NCBI GenBank assembly: GCA_021414115.1
Contig: JAIOPD010000078.1
Span: 1-38,923 of the forward strand
Direction: 5' to 3'
Length of the DNA stretch: 38,923 nucleotides
From: Planctomycetia bacterium
GTDB lineage: Bacteria > Planctomycetota > Planctomycetia > Pirellulales > UBA1268
How positions within the stretch are numbered: position 1 is the stretch's first letter; each line of letters begins with the position of its first letter. This document shows positions 1 through 8,619 of this stretch, in pieces. The notes below the pieces were generated by a model that did no database searches, had not been told where the DNA came from, and worked only from the letters and a program-made list of their open reading frames with translations. Made by a program: the position numbers and the translations under genes.

Positions 1-110
1 CCTGCGCCGCCGCCAACCGTGAGATTGACACCGCGTACGGCGGCGACCGCCGCCTCGCCGCCGGCGCCGCCGAAGGTCTTCTCGAGTGCTTCTGTACGGA
101 GGATCGACAC
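1..110 (-). CDS. ABC transporter ATP-binding protein, N-terminal fragment (cut by window edge)
   Basis: Only the first ~36 codons lie in the window. They read VSILRTEALEKTFGG, then a Gly/Ala-rich turn and AVRGVNLTVGGG. This is the beta-strand pattern found before the Walker A loop in ABC ATPases of the LolD/MacB type (L..L.K.FG...A..GVNL.V). The start is taken as GTG at 110; no in-frame ATG was seen in the ~40 nt upstream that were read. The Walker motifs would lie outside the window, so the substrate and partner permease cannot be told. It runs in the same direction as the lipoprotein gene at 252-1346, 141 bp downstream of that gene's stop. Confidence 0.6.
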   Translation of the reverse strand, partial: MSILRTEALEKTFGGAGGEAAVAAVRGVNLTVGGGA

Positions 111-204
111 TGGCCGTCTCGCTGGTGAAGGGGCCGCGCTCGATGCAGCCCGCGGAACACCATCGTATCCGTGAAGGCATTTTCATGGCGCCACCATGGC
201 AATG

Positions 205-220
205 GCTTTCCGCCGAAAGC
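205..220 (-). terminator. Possible hairpin 3' of lipoprotein gene
   Basis: A perfect 6-bp stem with a 4-nt loop (GCTTTC / GAAAGC) lies 31 bp past the stop of the lipoprotein gene. No T-run follows on the minus strand, so it is at best a weak or Rho-assisted terminator, or a chance palindrome. Confidence 0.22.
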
Positions 221-251
221 GGTCAAGCCCGGCCAATGCGTGGCAGCCGCG

Positions 252-1346
252 TCAGCGGCCCGCCTGCTGCGGTACGGCCTGACGGCTGACCTCGAGAGGC
301 AGGGTGGCCCGAGCAGTCGTCCCGGCGAGGGTGTCGACGACGGCGATCTCGATGCGACCTGCACCGGCACGAATCGATTCGGGAAGTCTGATCACGTACC
401 TCGCGAAATAATCCCGCCGCTGCGTCCGGCACGTTTCGGCAATCGGTTCGAAGCTCCATTCATGCTCGACACGGCCGTCGGCCGCCACGAATGAGAGCGT
501 CGCGTCGATGCAGGTCGTATGACCGGCGGGCGATTCACCCGCGGAGAGGTTGTCGAGTTCGAAGTAGACGATCACTTCCTGCCCCGGCTCGAAACTGCTC
601 TCGGCAAATCGATCAACCACGCCCCAGCCCTGAACCCGCGAGGCGAAGCAGGCGTTGTGGAGGGCGAGCGCCGGCGGTGAGGCGGCAGCGATGCGGGACG
701 TGACGTCCGGATCGGCAGAGGGCACCGTGACGAGCGGCAGTGCGCCCGCGTGGTCGGAGTGGACGTCTTCGGCGTCGCTGGTCTCCGGGGGGGCGGGTGC
801 GACGGCAGCCTGCGGCGCTGCGGGAGGCTCGGTCGCGGCGTTATCGAGATCCGCCTTCGCGACCACGTGAGATGCGGCAAGGATGGGTGGCACCGCTCGA
901 CCCACGACGTCCTCGGCAGCCGCCTGCAAGGCATCGGCCTCTTGGAGCGTTGAAGCGAATGCCTCGACGACCACCGGCCAGTCCTCCTGCTGGGTTTTTT
1001 CGAGTGTTTCGATGAGCGTTCTCCGGGTGGCGTCGTCGATCGGGCCGAGTCGCTTGACTCGGGCCACTGCTTCATCGATCGCCGCCTCGCGGCGTTCCGC
1101 ATCGATCACCTCGTCGGCACCGGACGCGGGCTTCGTATCCGGCGAGTCGGTGGCGACAGAGGATGCTTTCGCGTCGGCGGCCGGCGGCTCCGGATCGGTT
1201 TCCGACGCATGCTCGGAGAAGTCCCAGAGGGTGTCGCGAAGGTAAGCCGTGCTGATGGCCGACGTGCAACCGCTCGCAAGCGACAGAAGCATGGCGCCGA
1301 GGGCCAGCCTGCCGCCGCCGCGGATCGACCAGAAGATGCCGTTCAT
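252..1346 (-). CDS. Putative lipoprotein of unknown function
   Basis: A 364-aa protein starting at [12 protein letters not shown]. It has a hydrophobic signal ending in LSLASGC, a good lipobox, so it is predicted to be lipid-anchored after export. Residues ~40-70 and ~150-220 are Ala/Pro/Asp/Glu-rich and low in complexity. The C-terminal ~130 residues look like a compact beta-rich domain ([15 protein letters not shown], then [10 protein letters not shown], ending in a strand-rich stretch) with about four Cys. The frame stays open upstream to 1565, but the signal peptide fixes the start at 1346. I do not recognise a characterised family. pyrB is transcribed divergently from the same 221-bp gap. 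Confidence 0.75.
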   Translation of the reverse strand: MNGIFWSIRGGGRLALGAMLLSLASGCTSAISTAYLRDTLWDFSEHASETDPEPPAADAKASSVATDSPDTKPASGADEVIDAERREAAIDEAVARVKRLGPIDDATRRTLIETLEKTQQEDWPVVVEAFASTLQEADALQAAAEDVVGRAVPPILAASHVVAKADLDNAATEPPAAPQAAVAPAPPETSDAEDVHSDHAGALPLVTVPSADPDVTSRIAAASPPALALHNACFASRVQGWGVVDRFAESSFEPGQEVIVYFELDNLSAGESPAGHTTCIDATLSFVAADGRVEHEWSFEPIAETCRTQRRDYFARYVIRLPESIRAGAGRIEIAVVDTLAGTTARATLPLEVSRQAVPQQAGR

Positions 1347-1406
1347 GGTTGTCGTACCCGAATGCCGCCCGGCCCGAGAAACAGAGATCCGTTCGTTTCG
1401 AGGGGG

Positions 1407-1436
1407 AAGGTAGGGACCGTCCGGCGAACGGGGCAA
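1407..1436 (-). promoter_or_regulatory. Candidate sigma70-like promoter for the lipoprotein gene
   Basis: On the minus strand TTGCCC, an 18-bp spacer and TACCTT lie about 60 bp upstream of the lipoprotein ATG. The fit to consensus is partial, and no other candidate in the gap was clearly better. Confidence 0.28.
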
Positions 1437-1481
1437 GGTCAACCGCCAAGGGCGACGAGACGCCGCGAATCTGCGGGAGTC

Positions 1482-1490
1482 TGGTAAACT
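1482..1490 (+). promoter_or_regulatory. Candidate extended -10 element for the pyrBC operon
   Basis: TGGTAAACT (extended -10 form TGn plus TAAACT) lies 77 bp upstream of the pyrB ATG, with no clear -35. The transcript would have a leader of about 70 nt. I see no obvious attenuator hairpin with a U-tract in it. Confidence 0.3.
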
Positions 1491-1567
1491 CCGCCGCCGA
1501 TCGCAGCCCCTGCGAACACCCCTCACGGGGGATGATCGCGGCCGGTCCAGCCCCGGAATCGCCACGC

Positions 1568-2584
1568 ATGACCATCCCTTCGCTCGTCCAGCAAGACGTG
1601 CCTCCCCACTGGAAGCACCGCCATCTCCTCGATCTCGAGCGGCTTACGCCGGATGAGATCCGCACGTTGCTCGACACGGCGACGCTGTTCAAGGAGGCCA
1701 CCGACGGCTGCCGCCGCAAGCTCTCCGTGCTCAACGGCACGACGGTCGTGACCCTGTTCTTCGAAAACTCGACGCGGACCAAAACCAGCTTCGCGCTGGC
1801 CGCTCGACGGCTCGGTGCCGATGTGGTCGACTTCTCCGCGTCGTCGAGCAGCCTCTCCAAGGGCGAGTCGTTCATCGACACGGCAAAGAATCTCGAGGCG
1901 ATGGGGATCGATGCCGTGGTCGTGCGGCACGTCACGCCGGGCACGCCCCACCTGCTCGCCCAGCACCTCTCGGTCGGCGTGATCAACGCCGGCGACGGCC
2001 CCCACGAGCATCCCACGCAGGGGTTGCTCGACATCTTTTCGATCCGCGAGCGACTCGGTGACCTCACGGGCGTGACGGTGGGCCTCGTGGGCGACATCGC
2101 CCACAGCCGTACGGCCCGCTCCAACCTCTGGGGCCTGATGAAGCTCGGCGCGAAGGTGATCGTCTGCGGTCCGCCCACGCTCGTCTCCGACCGCTGGCGG
2201 GAGATCGGCGTCGAGGTCTCGCACGATCTCGACGCGATCGTGCCCCGGTGCGACGTGCTCAATCTGCTCCGCATCCAGTTCGAACGGCAGAACACCCGAC
2301 CCTTCCCGTCGGTCCGCGAATACGCCCATCTCTACGCCATGACCCGTGAGCGGCTGAAGCGGGCGAAGAAAGACCTCCTGATCCTCGCCCCTGGGCCGAT
2401 CAACCGGGGCGTCGAGGTGACGGCCGAGGTGGCCGACTGTCCGCAGTCGCTGATCCTCAGCCAGGTCGCCAACGGGCTCGCCGTACGGATGGCGGTGCTC
2501 TGGCTGACCTGCGGCCCCCGGGCCGCGGATGCCGGGCCACGGCCGGGACGCGACGACAACTCTCACCCTGCGAGGATCATCTGA
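1568..2584 (+). CDS. pyrB: Aspartate carbamoyltransferase catalytic subunit
   Basis: 338 aa; condenses carbamoyl phosphate and aspartate, the committed step of pyrimidine synthesis, in the cytoplasm. Visible motifs are the carbamoyl-phosphate loop [12 protein letters not shown] (about 65-75), HPTQGLLD, and [16 protein letters not shown], which binds substrate in the second domain. The start at 1568 (MTIPSLVQQ) places [13 protein letters not shown] where the family begins; the frame is open further 5'. The C-terminus carries ~25 extra Pro/Arg/Asp-rich residues beyond the usual end. The stop overlaps the pyrC ATG (ATGA), implying translational coupling. No pyrI regulatory subunit is present nearby. 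Confidence 0.96.
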   Translation: MTIPSLVQQDVPPHWKHRHLLDLERLTPDEIRTLLDTATLFKEATDGCRRKLSVLNGTTVVTLFFENSTRTKTSFALAARRLGADVVDFSASSSSLSKGESFIDTAKNLEAMGIDAVVVRHVTPGTPHLLAQHLSVGVINAGDGPHEHPTQGLLDIFSIRERLGDLTGVTVGLVGDIAHSRTARSNLWGLMKLGAKVIVCGPPTLVSDRWREIGVEVSHDLDAIVPRCDVLNLLRIQFERQNTRPFPSVREYAHLYAMTRERLKRAKKDLLILAPGPINRGVEVTAEVADCPQSLILSQVANGLAVRMAVLWLTCGPRAADAGPRPGRDDNSHPARII

Positions 2585-3873
2585 TGGCCACCCTCCTGAT
2601 CCGCGGCGGCCGGGTCGTCGACCCGTCGCAACACATCGACCGCATCGACGACGTCCTCGTCCGCGACGGCCAGGTGGTGGCGATCGGCCACGGCGGCGGC
2701 CAGCCGATCGGCAAGGCCGACGAGACGATCGACGCAGCAGGTCTCGTGGTCGCTCCGGGCCTCGTCGACATGCACGTCCACCTCCGCGAGCCCGGCCGCG
2801 AGGAAGACGAGACGATCGAGACCGGCACGCAGGCCGCGGTGGCCGGGGGCTTCACCAGCGTCGCCTGCATCCCCAACACCGAACCGCCGATCGACACGCA
2901 GGCCGCCGTCGAGTTCATCCATCAGAAGGCGGCCCGCGCCGACACCTGCAACGTGTTCGTCGTGGCGTGCGTGAGCCGCAACCGCGAGGGCAAGGAGCTC
3001 GCCGAAATCGGCCAGCTCGTGGAGGCGGGCGCGGTCGCGTTCAGCGACGACGGCGCTCCGGTCTACGACGCGGAACTGATGCGGCGGGCGTTTGAATACT
3101 GCCGGATGTTCGACAAGCCGATTCTCGCCCACGAGGAGGTGCTCGAGCTCTCGCGCGGCGGCGTGATGAACGAGGGACTCGTGTCGCTCGTGCTCGGCCT
3201 GGGCGGCATGCCGGCCGCCGCCGAGGAGGTGATGATCGGCCGCGACATCGCGCTGGCCGACATGACCGGCGGCCGACTCCACGCCATGCACGTTTCCACG
3301 GCGGGCGGTGTCGCCCTGATCCGCGAGGCCAAGAAACGTGGCGCCCGGGTCACCGCCGAGGCCTGCCCCCATCACTTCACGCTCACCGACGAGAGCCTCC
3401 GCGGGTTTGATTCCAACTTCAAGATGAGTCCTCCGCTGCGGACGCAGGCCGACGTCGAGGCGATCATCGACGGTCTCGTCGACGGCACGATTGACTGTAT
3501 CGCCACCGATCATGCCCCGCATGCTCGCGAGAAGAAGATGCTCGAACTCGACCGGGCGCCATTCGGTATTCTCGGCCTCGAGACGGCGGTGGGCCTGTCC
3601 GTGACGCGACTGGTGAACACCGGCCGAATCGGATGGCCGCGGCTGATCGAGGCGATGAGCACGCTGCCCGCGCGGATTCTCGGCATCAATCGCGGCACGT
3701 TGCGGCCCGGCGCCGTGGCCGACATCACACTGATCGATCCCAACCTCTCGTGGCGGGTCGACGTGGCGTCGTTCCGCTCCAAGAGCGTCAACTCGCCGTT
3801 CGACGGCTGGACGCTCCAGGGCAGGGCGGTGACCACGATCGTCGGGGGGCGGGTGAAATACCGGCTGCCGTAG
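2584..3873 (+). CDS. pyrC: Dihydroorotase
   Basis: 429 aa, the full length of class I (long-form) dihydroorotases. It cyclises carbamoyl-aspartate to dihydroorotate, the third pyrimidine step. The amidohydrolase metal ligands are visible: DMHVHLREPG (H64, H66), the HEE segment after PILA, CPHHFTLTDE, and the catalytic DCIATDHAPH. PNTEPPID marks the substrate loop. It is coupled to pyrB by a 4-nt overlap and is followed 1 nt later by the NYN-domain gene. The 5' overlap fixes the start. Confidence 0.96.
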   Translation: MATLLIRGGRVVDPSQHIDRIDDVLVRDGQVVAIGHGGGQPIGKADETIDAAGLVVAPGLVDMHVHLREPGREEDETIETGTQAAVAGGFTSVACIPNTEPPIDTQAAVEFIHQKAARADTCNVFVVACVSRNREGKELAEIGQLVEAGAVAFSDDGAPVYDAELMRRAFEYCRMFDKPILAHEEVLELSRGGVMNEGLVSLVLGLGGMPAAAEEVMIGRDIALADMTGGRLHAMHVSTAGGVALIREAKKRGARVTAEACPHHFTLTDESLRGFDSNFKMSPPLRTQADVEAIIDGLVDGTIDCIATDHAPHAREKKMLELDRAPFGILGLETAVGLSVTRLVNTGRIGWPRLIEAMSTLPARILGINRGTLRPGAVADITLIDPNLSWRVDVASFRSKSVNSPFDGWTLQGRAVTTIVGGRVKYRLP

Positions 3874-3874
3874 G

Positions 3875-4360
3875 ATGACCCTCATCATCGACGGCTACAA
3901 CCTGCTGCATGCCTCGGGTATCTTCGGAGCGGCGCGAGGCCCGCGGGGTTTCGAGCAGTCGCGGATCGCGCTGCTCGACATGCTTCTCGACGTGCTCGGC
4001 GACAAGGCGGCCGACACGATCGTGGTCTTCGACGCGGCGCGGGCCCCCGACGGCCTGCCCGCGCGGCTTTCGCACGGCGGCATCCGTGTCTGGTTCGCCC
4101 GGGAGTATCCCGACGCCGATTCCCTGATCGAGGAGCTCGTCGAGCACGACACATCCCCGGGCCATCTCGTCGTCGTGTCGAGCGACCGCCGCCTGCAGGT
4201 CGCCGCCCGCCGCCGCCGGGCCAGGGCCGTCCCCTGCGAGGAGTGGCTCGCTGAAGCCCGCGAACTCCGCCGCGCCCGCGGCCGCCCGGCGGCCGACGCC
4301 AAGCCTCCGGAGCCGGGCCCCGAGGGCGTGGACGAGTGGAAGCGTTACTTCGGCCTCTGA
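3875..4360 (+). CDS. NYN-domain (YacP-like, PIN-fold) putative ribonuclease
   Basis: 161 aa. The N-terminus LIIDGYNLLHASG is the hallmark acidic strand of NYN/YacP proteins. Further acidic positions follow at IVVFDAARAPDG (about 50), YPDADSLIEELV (about 83) and VVSSDRRLQVAARRR (about 105); together these form the PIN-like metal site. Relatives such as Bacillus Rae1/YacP cleave mRNA on the ribosome, but the substrate here is unknown. The C-terminal ~40 residues are basic and Pro-rich. The ATG is 1 nt after the pyrC stop, so it is almost certainly co-transcribed with pyrBC, with no known pathway link. Confidence 0.82.
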   Translation: MTLIIDGYNLLHASGIFGAARGPRGFEQSRIALLDMLLDVLGDKAADTIVVFDAARAPDGLPARLSHGGIRVWFAREYPDADSLIEELVEHDTSPGHLVVVSSDRRLQVAARRRRARAVPCEEWLAEARELRRARGRPAADAKPPEPGPEGVDEWKRYFGL

Positions 4361-4433
4361 GAGGCTCCCCGTGATCCTCGCCTGCCCGAGCGAGCGCGGG
4401 AAAGACGGCCCGTCTCGGGACGGTGCCGTATGG

Positions 4434-4537
4434 GGAAGCCCCAAGCGAGCGCGGGGAATACGCTCTCCACCCCAACTCGCTCCGCATCACGCTCACGACG
4501 GCCGCCCGTATACCCGTCGCTCGCGCTCCGGGCTTCC
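4434..4537 (+). repeat. Module A repeat, copy A1 (imperfect inverted ends)
   Basis: A 104-bp element bounded by GGAAGCCCCAAGCGAGCGC on the left and, as its reverse complement on the right, GGAAGCCCGGAGCGCGAGCG. The arms pair imperfectly over ~30 bp. Copies lie at 18055-18158 (same orientation) and 8415-8521 (inverted). The flank just left (GACGGTGCCGTA) is also present beside A3. A further arm-like fragment lies at 4385-4414 and a half-copy at 4742-4771 (CGTATACCCCGCGC, then GCTTGGGGCTTC). With B1, these fill most of the 442-bp gap between convergent genes; no gene is seen there. Confidence 0.8.
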
Positions 4538-4567
4538 CCGGCAACGAGCACCATCGAGAACCCGCGA

Positions 4568-4700
4568 GGGGCTGCCCGTGCCCCGGAGCCGGCGTATGCC
4601 GCCAAGCGCAGGCAGGATGCCGAAGCACAGGCGGCATCCGAGTGAGTGGAGCCCAGGATGGGCGGAACGAACGTCCGGCTCTCGGGGCACGGGCAGCCCC
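4568..4700 (+). repeat. Module B repeat, copy B1 (18-bp perfect terminal inverted repeats)
   Basis: A 133-bp element starting GGGGCTGCCCGTGCCCCG (4568-4585) and ending in its exact reverse complement (4683-4700). Pairing continues inward (GAG with CTC, then CCGG) with one bulged T. Inside are an 8-bp stem, ATGCCGCC (4596-4603) with GGCGGCAT (4630-4637), capped by GGCA-GGA-TGCC, and a second hairpin GCCCA-GGA-TGGGC. There is no coding capacity of note. It sits exactly 30 bp after A1, as in the copy at 18055-18320. Confidence 0.85.
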
Positions 4701-4802
4701 GACCCTCAACCAGCCAATCGGGCCCCGTATGAGAGGCAACCCGTATACCCCGCGCTGGCGCTTGGGGCTTCAACAAAGAAACCGCGGCTCGGGCGGTGGA
4801 GG

Positions 4803-6755
4803 TTATGCCCGCGCCCACTTGGCGAGCTTGCGGTCGAGGGTCGACCGCTCGATGCCGAGGATCGCGGCGGCCTTCGTCTTGTTGGCCCCCACGGCCTCGA
4901 GGGTGGCGAGAACGTGTCGCCGCTCGACCTCCTCGATCGTCATCGGCACGAACGGCCCCGAGCGGGCCACGCCCGACTTGTCGGTGTCGCCTGGCACGGC
5001 GAGATGGCTGAGGCTGACGTCGTGCACGTCGATCCATTCTTCCTGCGAGAGCACGACCGCCCGCTCGACCACGTTGCGGAGTTCGCGGATGTTGCCGGGC
5101 CATTGGTAGGCCCGCATCGCCTCGAGGGCCTCTGGCGTGAAGCCGCGGATCTTGCGGCCCGTCTCGGCGGCGAACCGGCCGAGGAAGTGCTCGGCGAGAG
5201 GCTCGACGTCTTCGGGCCGGCGTCGCAGGGGCGGCACGAGGATCTCCACGACCTTGAGGCGGAAATAGAGGTCGCGGCGAAAGCCGCCGGACGCCACCGC
5301 CTTCTCCAGATCGCGATTGGTGGCCGCCACCACGCGGACGTCGACCTGCACGCGACCGCTGCCGCCGACACGCTCGAAGGGGTGGCCCTCGAGCACCCGC
5401 AGGAACTTCGCCTGAATCGCGGGGCTCATCTCGCCGATCTCGTCGAGCATCAGCGTGCCCCGGTGGGCCGCCTCGAACTTGCCGATCTTCCGCTCTGTGG
5501 CGCCGGTGAAGGCGCCTTTTTCGTGCCCGAAGAGCTCGCTTTCCAGGAGCGTTTCGGAAAGGGCGGCGCAGTTCAGGCAGACGAAGGCCGCGGCATGCCG
5601 GTCGCTCGACTCGTGGATGGCCCGGGCGATCAGCTCCTTACCCGCCCCGCTCTCGCCGCGCACGAGGACCGTGGCCTTGGTGGCCGCAACCCGGTGCATC
5701 TGGCCGAGGATTCCTTGCAGGGCCGGACTCGCGCCCACCATGCAGGTCTCCTGACCGAGCCTGCGGCGGAGCCGTTCGTTTTCGTCGGAGGCGTTGGCCA
5801 GCCGCGTCGACAGGGCCTCGCGGGCCGTGAGGTTTTCGATCGCGACGCCCACGGCATCGCAGACGGCCATCACGAACTCCAGATCGTCAGGTGTCGCGTC
5901 GCCGCAGCCGGATTCGACCTCGAGATGCATCACGCCGACGGGTCGGCCTGCGGAACGGATCGGTGCGGCCAGCGTTGCAGCGGGCCCGTTCGTCTTCGTG
6001 TCACCCGCCGCGAGCGCTGCCTCGTTGCTGGCCAGGACGGTGGCGGCCACGCCGGTGGGCAGCGCGGCGGGCCAGGGATCGGGAGTCGACGCGGTCAGCG
6101 TCAGTGCCTCGGCCGTGATACCGTCATGGGCCGCATCGCCGGGGCGGGCCGCCAAGAGAACCACGCCGCGAGTCGCCGCCGTCCCCTGGAGCACCGACTC
6201 GAGCGCCAGCCGGGCGATGGCCGGCGTCGCGCTCGCACTGGCCAAAGCAAACGCGAGCCGGCAGAGTTCGGCCGCCGCGCGACCCACGCGGGGCACGCTC
6301 CCTGCCGACTGACTGATGTCCTCGAGCAGACTGCTGCGGGCGCGGCGATGCGTGATCGAGGCCTTCCACGCCGCCGCGTCGGCGGGCATGTCGCCGGCGA
6401 TGGTGCCGGTGGAGGCGATGACAGCCGTGCCGACGCTAGTGGGAGGATCTCCGAGGCCGAACGTCGCCTGCACTTTGCCGATCCTGATCGTGTCGCCCGC
6501 GGTCAACGGACGGTCGCCCACGAGCGGCTCCTCGTTCACGGTGGTGCCGTTGCGGCTCTGCAGATCGCGGATGATCCAGTCACCGGCGCCGGCAAGAATC
6601 TCGGCGTGGACGCGGCTGGCCCGCTCATCGTGAAGGACGATGTCGTTGGTGGGGGCACGGCCGAGCGTGATCAGCCGGCCGGGCACGAGTCGCACCACGC
6701 TCTCCCCGACGACGGGGTCCACCACGGCGAGATGGGATGGGGGGGCCGACTGCAT
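4803..6755 (-). CDS. FHA-GAF sigma54-dependent transcriptional activator
   Basis: 650 aa. Residues ~22-98 are an FHA phosphothreonine-binding domain (LGRAPTNDIVL, SRVHAEI, DLQSRNGTTVN). ~155-312 is GAF-like. ~335-570 is the AAA+ core: Walker A GESGAGKE (367-374), sigma54-contact loop GAFTGA (414-419), Walker B LMLDEIGE, and WPGNIREL (552-559). ~612-648 is a Fis-type helix-turn-helix (NKTKAAAILGIERSTL). There is no receiver domain, so the signal is likely a kinase-written phosphothreonine read by FHA, plus a GAF ligand. Target promoters are unknown. It diverges from the DUF1598 gene. The ATG at 6755 is followed closely by the FHA fold; no strong ribosome binding site is seen. Confidence 0.9.
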   Translation of the reverse strand: MQSAPPSHLAVVDPVVGESVVRLVPGRLITLGRAPTNDIVLHDERASRVHAEILAGAGDWIIRDLQSRNGTTVNEEPLVGDRPLTAGDTIRIGKVQATFGLGDPPTSVGTAVIASTGTIAGDMPADAAAWKASITHRRARSSLLEDISQSAGSVPRVGRAAAELCRLAFALASASATPAIARLALESVLQGTAATRGVVLLAARPGDAAHDGITAEALTLTASTPDPWPAALPTGVAATVLASNEAALAAGDTKTNGPAATLAAPIRSAGRPVGVMHLEVESGCGDATPDDLEFVMAVCDAVGVAIENLTAREALSTRLANASDENERLRRRLGQETCMVGASPALQGILGQMHRVAATKATVLVRGESGAGKELIARAIHESSDRHAAAFVCLNCAALSETLLESELFGHEKGAFTGATERKIGKFEAAHRGTLMLDEIGEMSPAIQAKFLRVLEGHPFERVGGSGRVQVDVRVVAATNRDLEKAVASGGFRRDLYFRLKVVEILVPPLRRRPEDVEPLAEHFLGRFAAETGRKIRGFTPEALEAMRAYQWPGNIRELRNVVERAVVLSQEEWIDVHDVSLSHLAVPGDTDKSGVARSGPFVPMTIEEVERRHVLATLEAVGANKTKAAAILGIERSTLDRKLAKWARA

Positions 6756-6900
6756 GCGTGCTGCCGCGGGACGGTGGCCGATCTGCGGGCGCCCTCGTTT
6801 CGGCGTGAGCCACCCGCTGCCAGACTTCCTGCATCATGATCGAGCCTCGGCCGGTTGGCGAGAGGCTGTGAAAATGCCGGATCAGCGGCCGGAACCGGGT

Positions 6901-6929
6901 TTGCTGAATTCCGCCGCCGGGACTAGCAT
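6901..6929 (+). promoter_or_regulatory. Candidate sigma70-like promoter for the DUF1598 gene
   Basis: TTGCTG, a 17-bp spacer and TAGCAT lie 61 bp upstream of the ATG at 6990, in the 234-bp divergent gap with the sigma54 activator gene. No GG-N10-GC sigma54 box with good spacing was recognised in the gap. Confidence 0.4.
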
Positions 6930-6989
6930 CGAACCCGGTTTTCGAGCGGTTTCGTGCCGCTCTTCGTTCTTGCCACAGCGAGGGTTCCC

Positions 6990-8372
6990 ATGTTCGCCAT
7001 GCATCCGCTGACCACCCTTTGGCGCGGGCGTCTCCTGGTGCCGGTGGCTGTTGCCATGGCCATGCTCAATCCCCGATGCGCGCTCGCCCAGGGCTTCGGC
7101 GGCTTCGGCGGTCAGGCGGTGGGCGGCATCTCGGTCGATGCCGCCGGCATCGTCGGGAACCTCGAGCCCGGGGCGCTCGAGTCGCTCGCGGCCGATCGGA
7201 CCAAGGCGCTCGCCGATTCGAAGTGGTCCGGCAAGGCCGGCGATGCCAGGAAGGTGTCGCTCAGGGCCGTCGCGGCCGCGGTGCAGGAGTCGGTGACGAA
7301 GTCGGTCGCCCTGCCGCCCGACGTGGTTTTCCTCGGCGGGCTCCAGCGGGTCGAGCACGTATTCGTCGATCCCGATCATCATGACATCGTGCTCTCGGGA
7401 CCGGCCGAGCCGCTCGCGGTGGATGCGACCGGTACGGTGGTCGGGGCCACGAGCCGGCGGCCGCCGCTGCATCTCGAAGATCTCGTCGTGGCGCTGCGTG
7501 CCATCGACGCCGCCCGCGCCGGCGGCATGACCTGCTCGATCGATCCGACCCCCGAAGGCATCGCGAAGCTGCAGAACATGCTGCGGCGCCAGACCACGAT
7601 GGCCGCCGACCCGAAGGCGACGTTCGCGGCGATGGAGGAGGCCCTCGGCCCGCAGCGGGTGACCGTCGCCGGCGTGCCGGCCGACAGTCGATTTGCACGA
7701 GTGCTCGTGGCGGCGGACTACCGCATGAAGCGGATCGGAATGGGCCTCGAAGCGTCGGGGCTGAAGGAACTGCCGAGCTATCTCGCCATGGTGCCCGCCG
7801 GGGGCAAGGCCACGTCGTTGCCGCGGTTCTGGCTGGAGGCGGCCTATGATCCGATCGCCCGCGATGCCGACGAACTCGCCTGGCGGCTGTCGGGCCGGCG
7901 GATGACCTGCCTCACTGAGAGCGACGTCGCCGGTGCCAACGGCATGAAGCGGGCCGCGGCTCCGGCCGACGCGGTCGCCCGCAAGTGGTGCGATGCGATG
8001 ACGGCCAACTACGAAACCCTGGCGGCGAAGCAGCCGATTTTCGCCGAACTGACCAACTGCATCGATCTCGCCGTCGTGGCCGCGCTGATCCATGGCCGGC
8101 AACTCGACAAGCGGGCCGGGTGCGATCTCGCAGCGCTCGTCGATCCCACCACACTGCCGCTGCCGAAGTACGACGTGCCCACGACCGTCCCGACGGTCGC
8201 AACGGGCGTCAAGAAGGGCTCCAACTGGGTGCTCTCGGCGTCGGGTGGCGTGAAGTTTCAACCCTGGCAGTTCGCCGCCAACACGGCCGTCGCCGCCGAC
8301 GTGGCCGCCATCCGTACGCAGTCGCTCGCGGCCCGACCGGCCGACATCGCCGCAGGATGTTTCTGGGACTGA
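6990..8372 (+). CDS. Secreted DUF1598-type protein
   Basis: 460 aa. The N-terminus has a signal peptide (LLVPVAVAMAMLNPRCALAQG) with a probable AxA-like cleavage before QGFGGFGG. Next come VGGISVDAAGIVGNLEPGAL and a long domain with ALPPDVVFLGGLQRVEHVFV, DIVLSGPAEPLAVDATG and GGMTCSIDPTPEGIAKLQ. These phrases match the DUF1598 family, which is abundant in planctomycetes and functionally unknown. The start at 6990 follows AGGG by a suitable distance and begins the signal peptide; the frame is open 12 codons upstream. The gene stands alone, between the activator and the A3 repeat. Confidence 0.8.
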   Translation: MFAMHPLTTLWRGRLLVPVAVAMAMLNPRCALAQGFGGFGGQAVGGISVDAAGIVGNLEPGALESLAADRTKALADSKWSGKAGDARKVSLRAVAAAVQESVTKSVALPPDVVFLGGLQRVEHVFVDPDHHDIVLSGPAEPLAVDATGTVVGATSRRPPLHLEDLVVALRAIDAARAGGMTCSIDPTPEGIAKLQNMLRRQTTMAADPKATFAAMEEALGPQRVTVAGVPADSRFARVLVAADYRMKRIGMGLEASGLKELPSYLAMVPAGGKATSLPRFWLEAAYDPIARDADELAWRLSGRRMTCLTESDVAGANGMKRAAAPADAVARKWCDAMTANYETLAAKQPIFAELTNCIDLAVVAALIHGRQLDKRAGCDLAALVDPTTLPLPKYDVPTTVPTVATGVKKGSNWVLSASGGVKFQPWQFAANTAVAADVAAIRTQSLAARPADIAAGCFWD

Positions 8373-8414
8373 TACGGGTCACCCGTGAAGCTCGCGCGAG
8401 TCTCATCGCGCTCA

Positions 8415-8521
8415 GGAAGCCCGGAGCGCGAGCGACGGGTAGACGGGCGGCTAGGCGTGAGGGCACCGCGGAACGAGGCGAGGTGGAGAACGTATTCCCC
8501 GCGCTCGCGCTTGGGGCTTCC
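8415..8521 (-). repeat. Module A repeat, copy A3 (inverted orientation)
   Basis: A 107-bp copy of module A running opposite to A1 and A2. Its left end is GGAAGCCCGGAGCGCGAGCG and its right end reads CGCGCTTGGGGCTTCC. The outer flank at ~8557 (TACGGCACCGTC) matches the flank of A1 in the corresponding position. It lies between the convergent ends of the DUF1598 gene and the mfnE-like gene. No module B follows. The remaining ~95 bp to 8619 hold a weak arm-like fragment (GTATTCCCCGCGG) and nothing else recognisable. Confidence 0.75.
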
Positions 8522-8619
8522 CGACCGGAGGCAGCGCCGAGGGGCATTACGGCACCGTCTTGAGGCTGTTCGTATTCCCCGCGGTCGTGCGAGGCTCAAG
8601 TGGGGGCCGCATGCCCCCA

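Noticed and set aside
4434-4700. A and B modules considered as insertion sequences
   Set aside because: Too short to code a transposase, none is nearby, and no clear target-site duplication was seen; at most non-autonomous elements.
4371-6839. An 822-codon plus-strand frame opposite the sigma54 activator
   Set aside because: Mirror-strand shadow of a gene with complete FHA, AAA+ and HTH motifs; it also runs through repeats A1 and B1.
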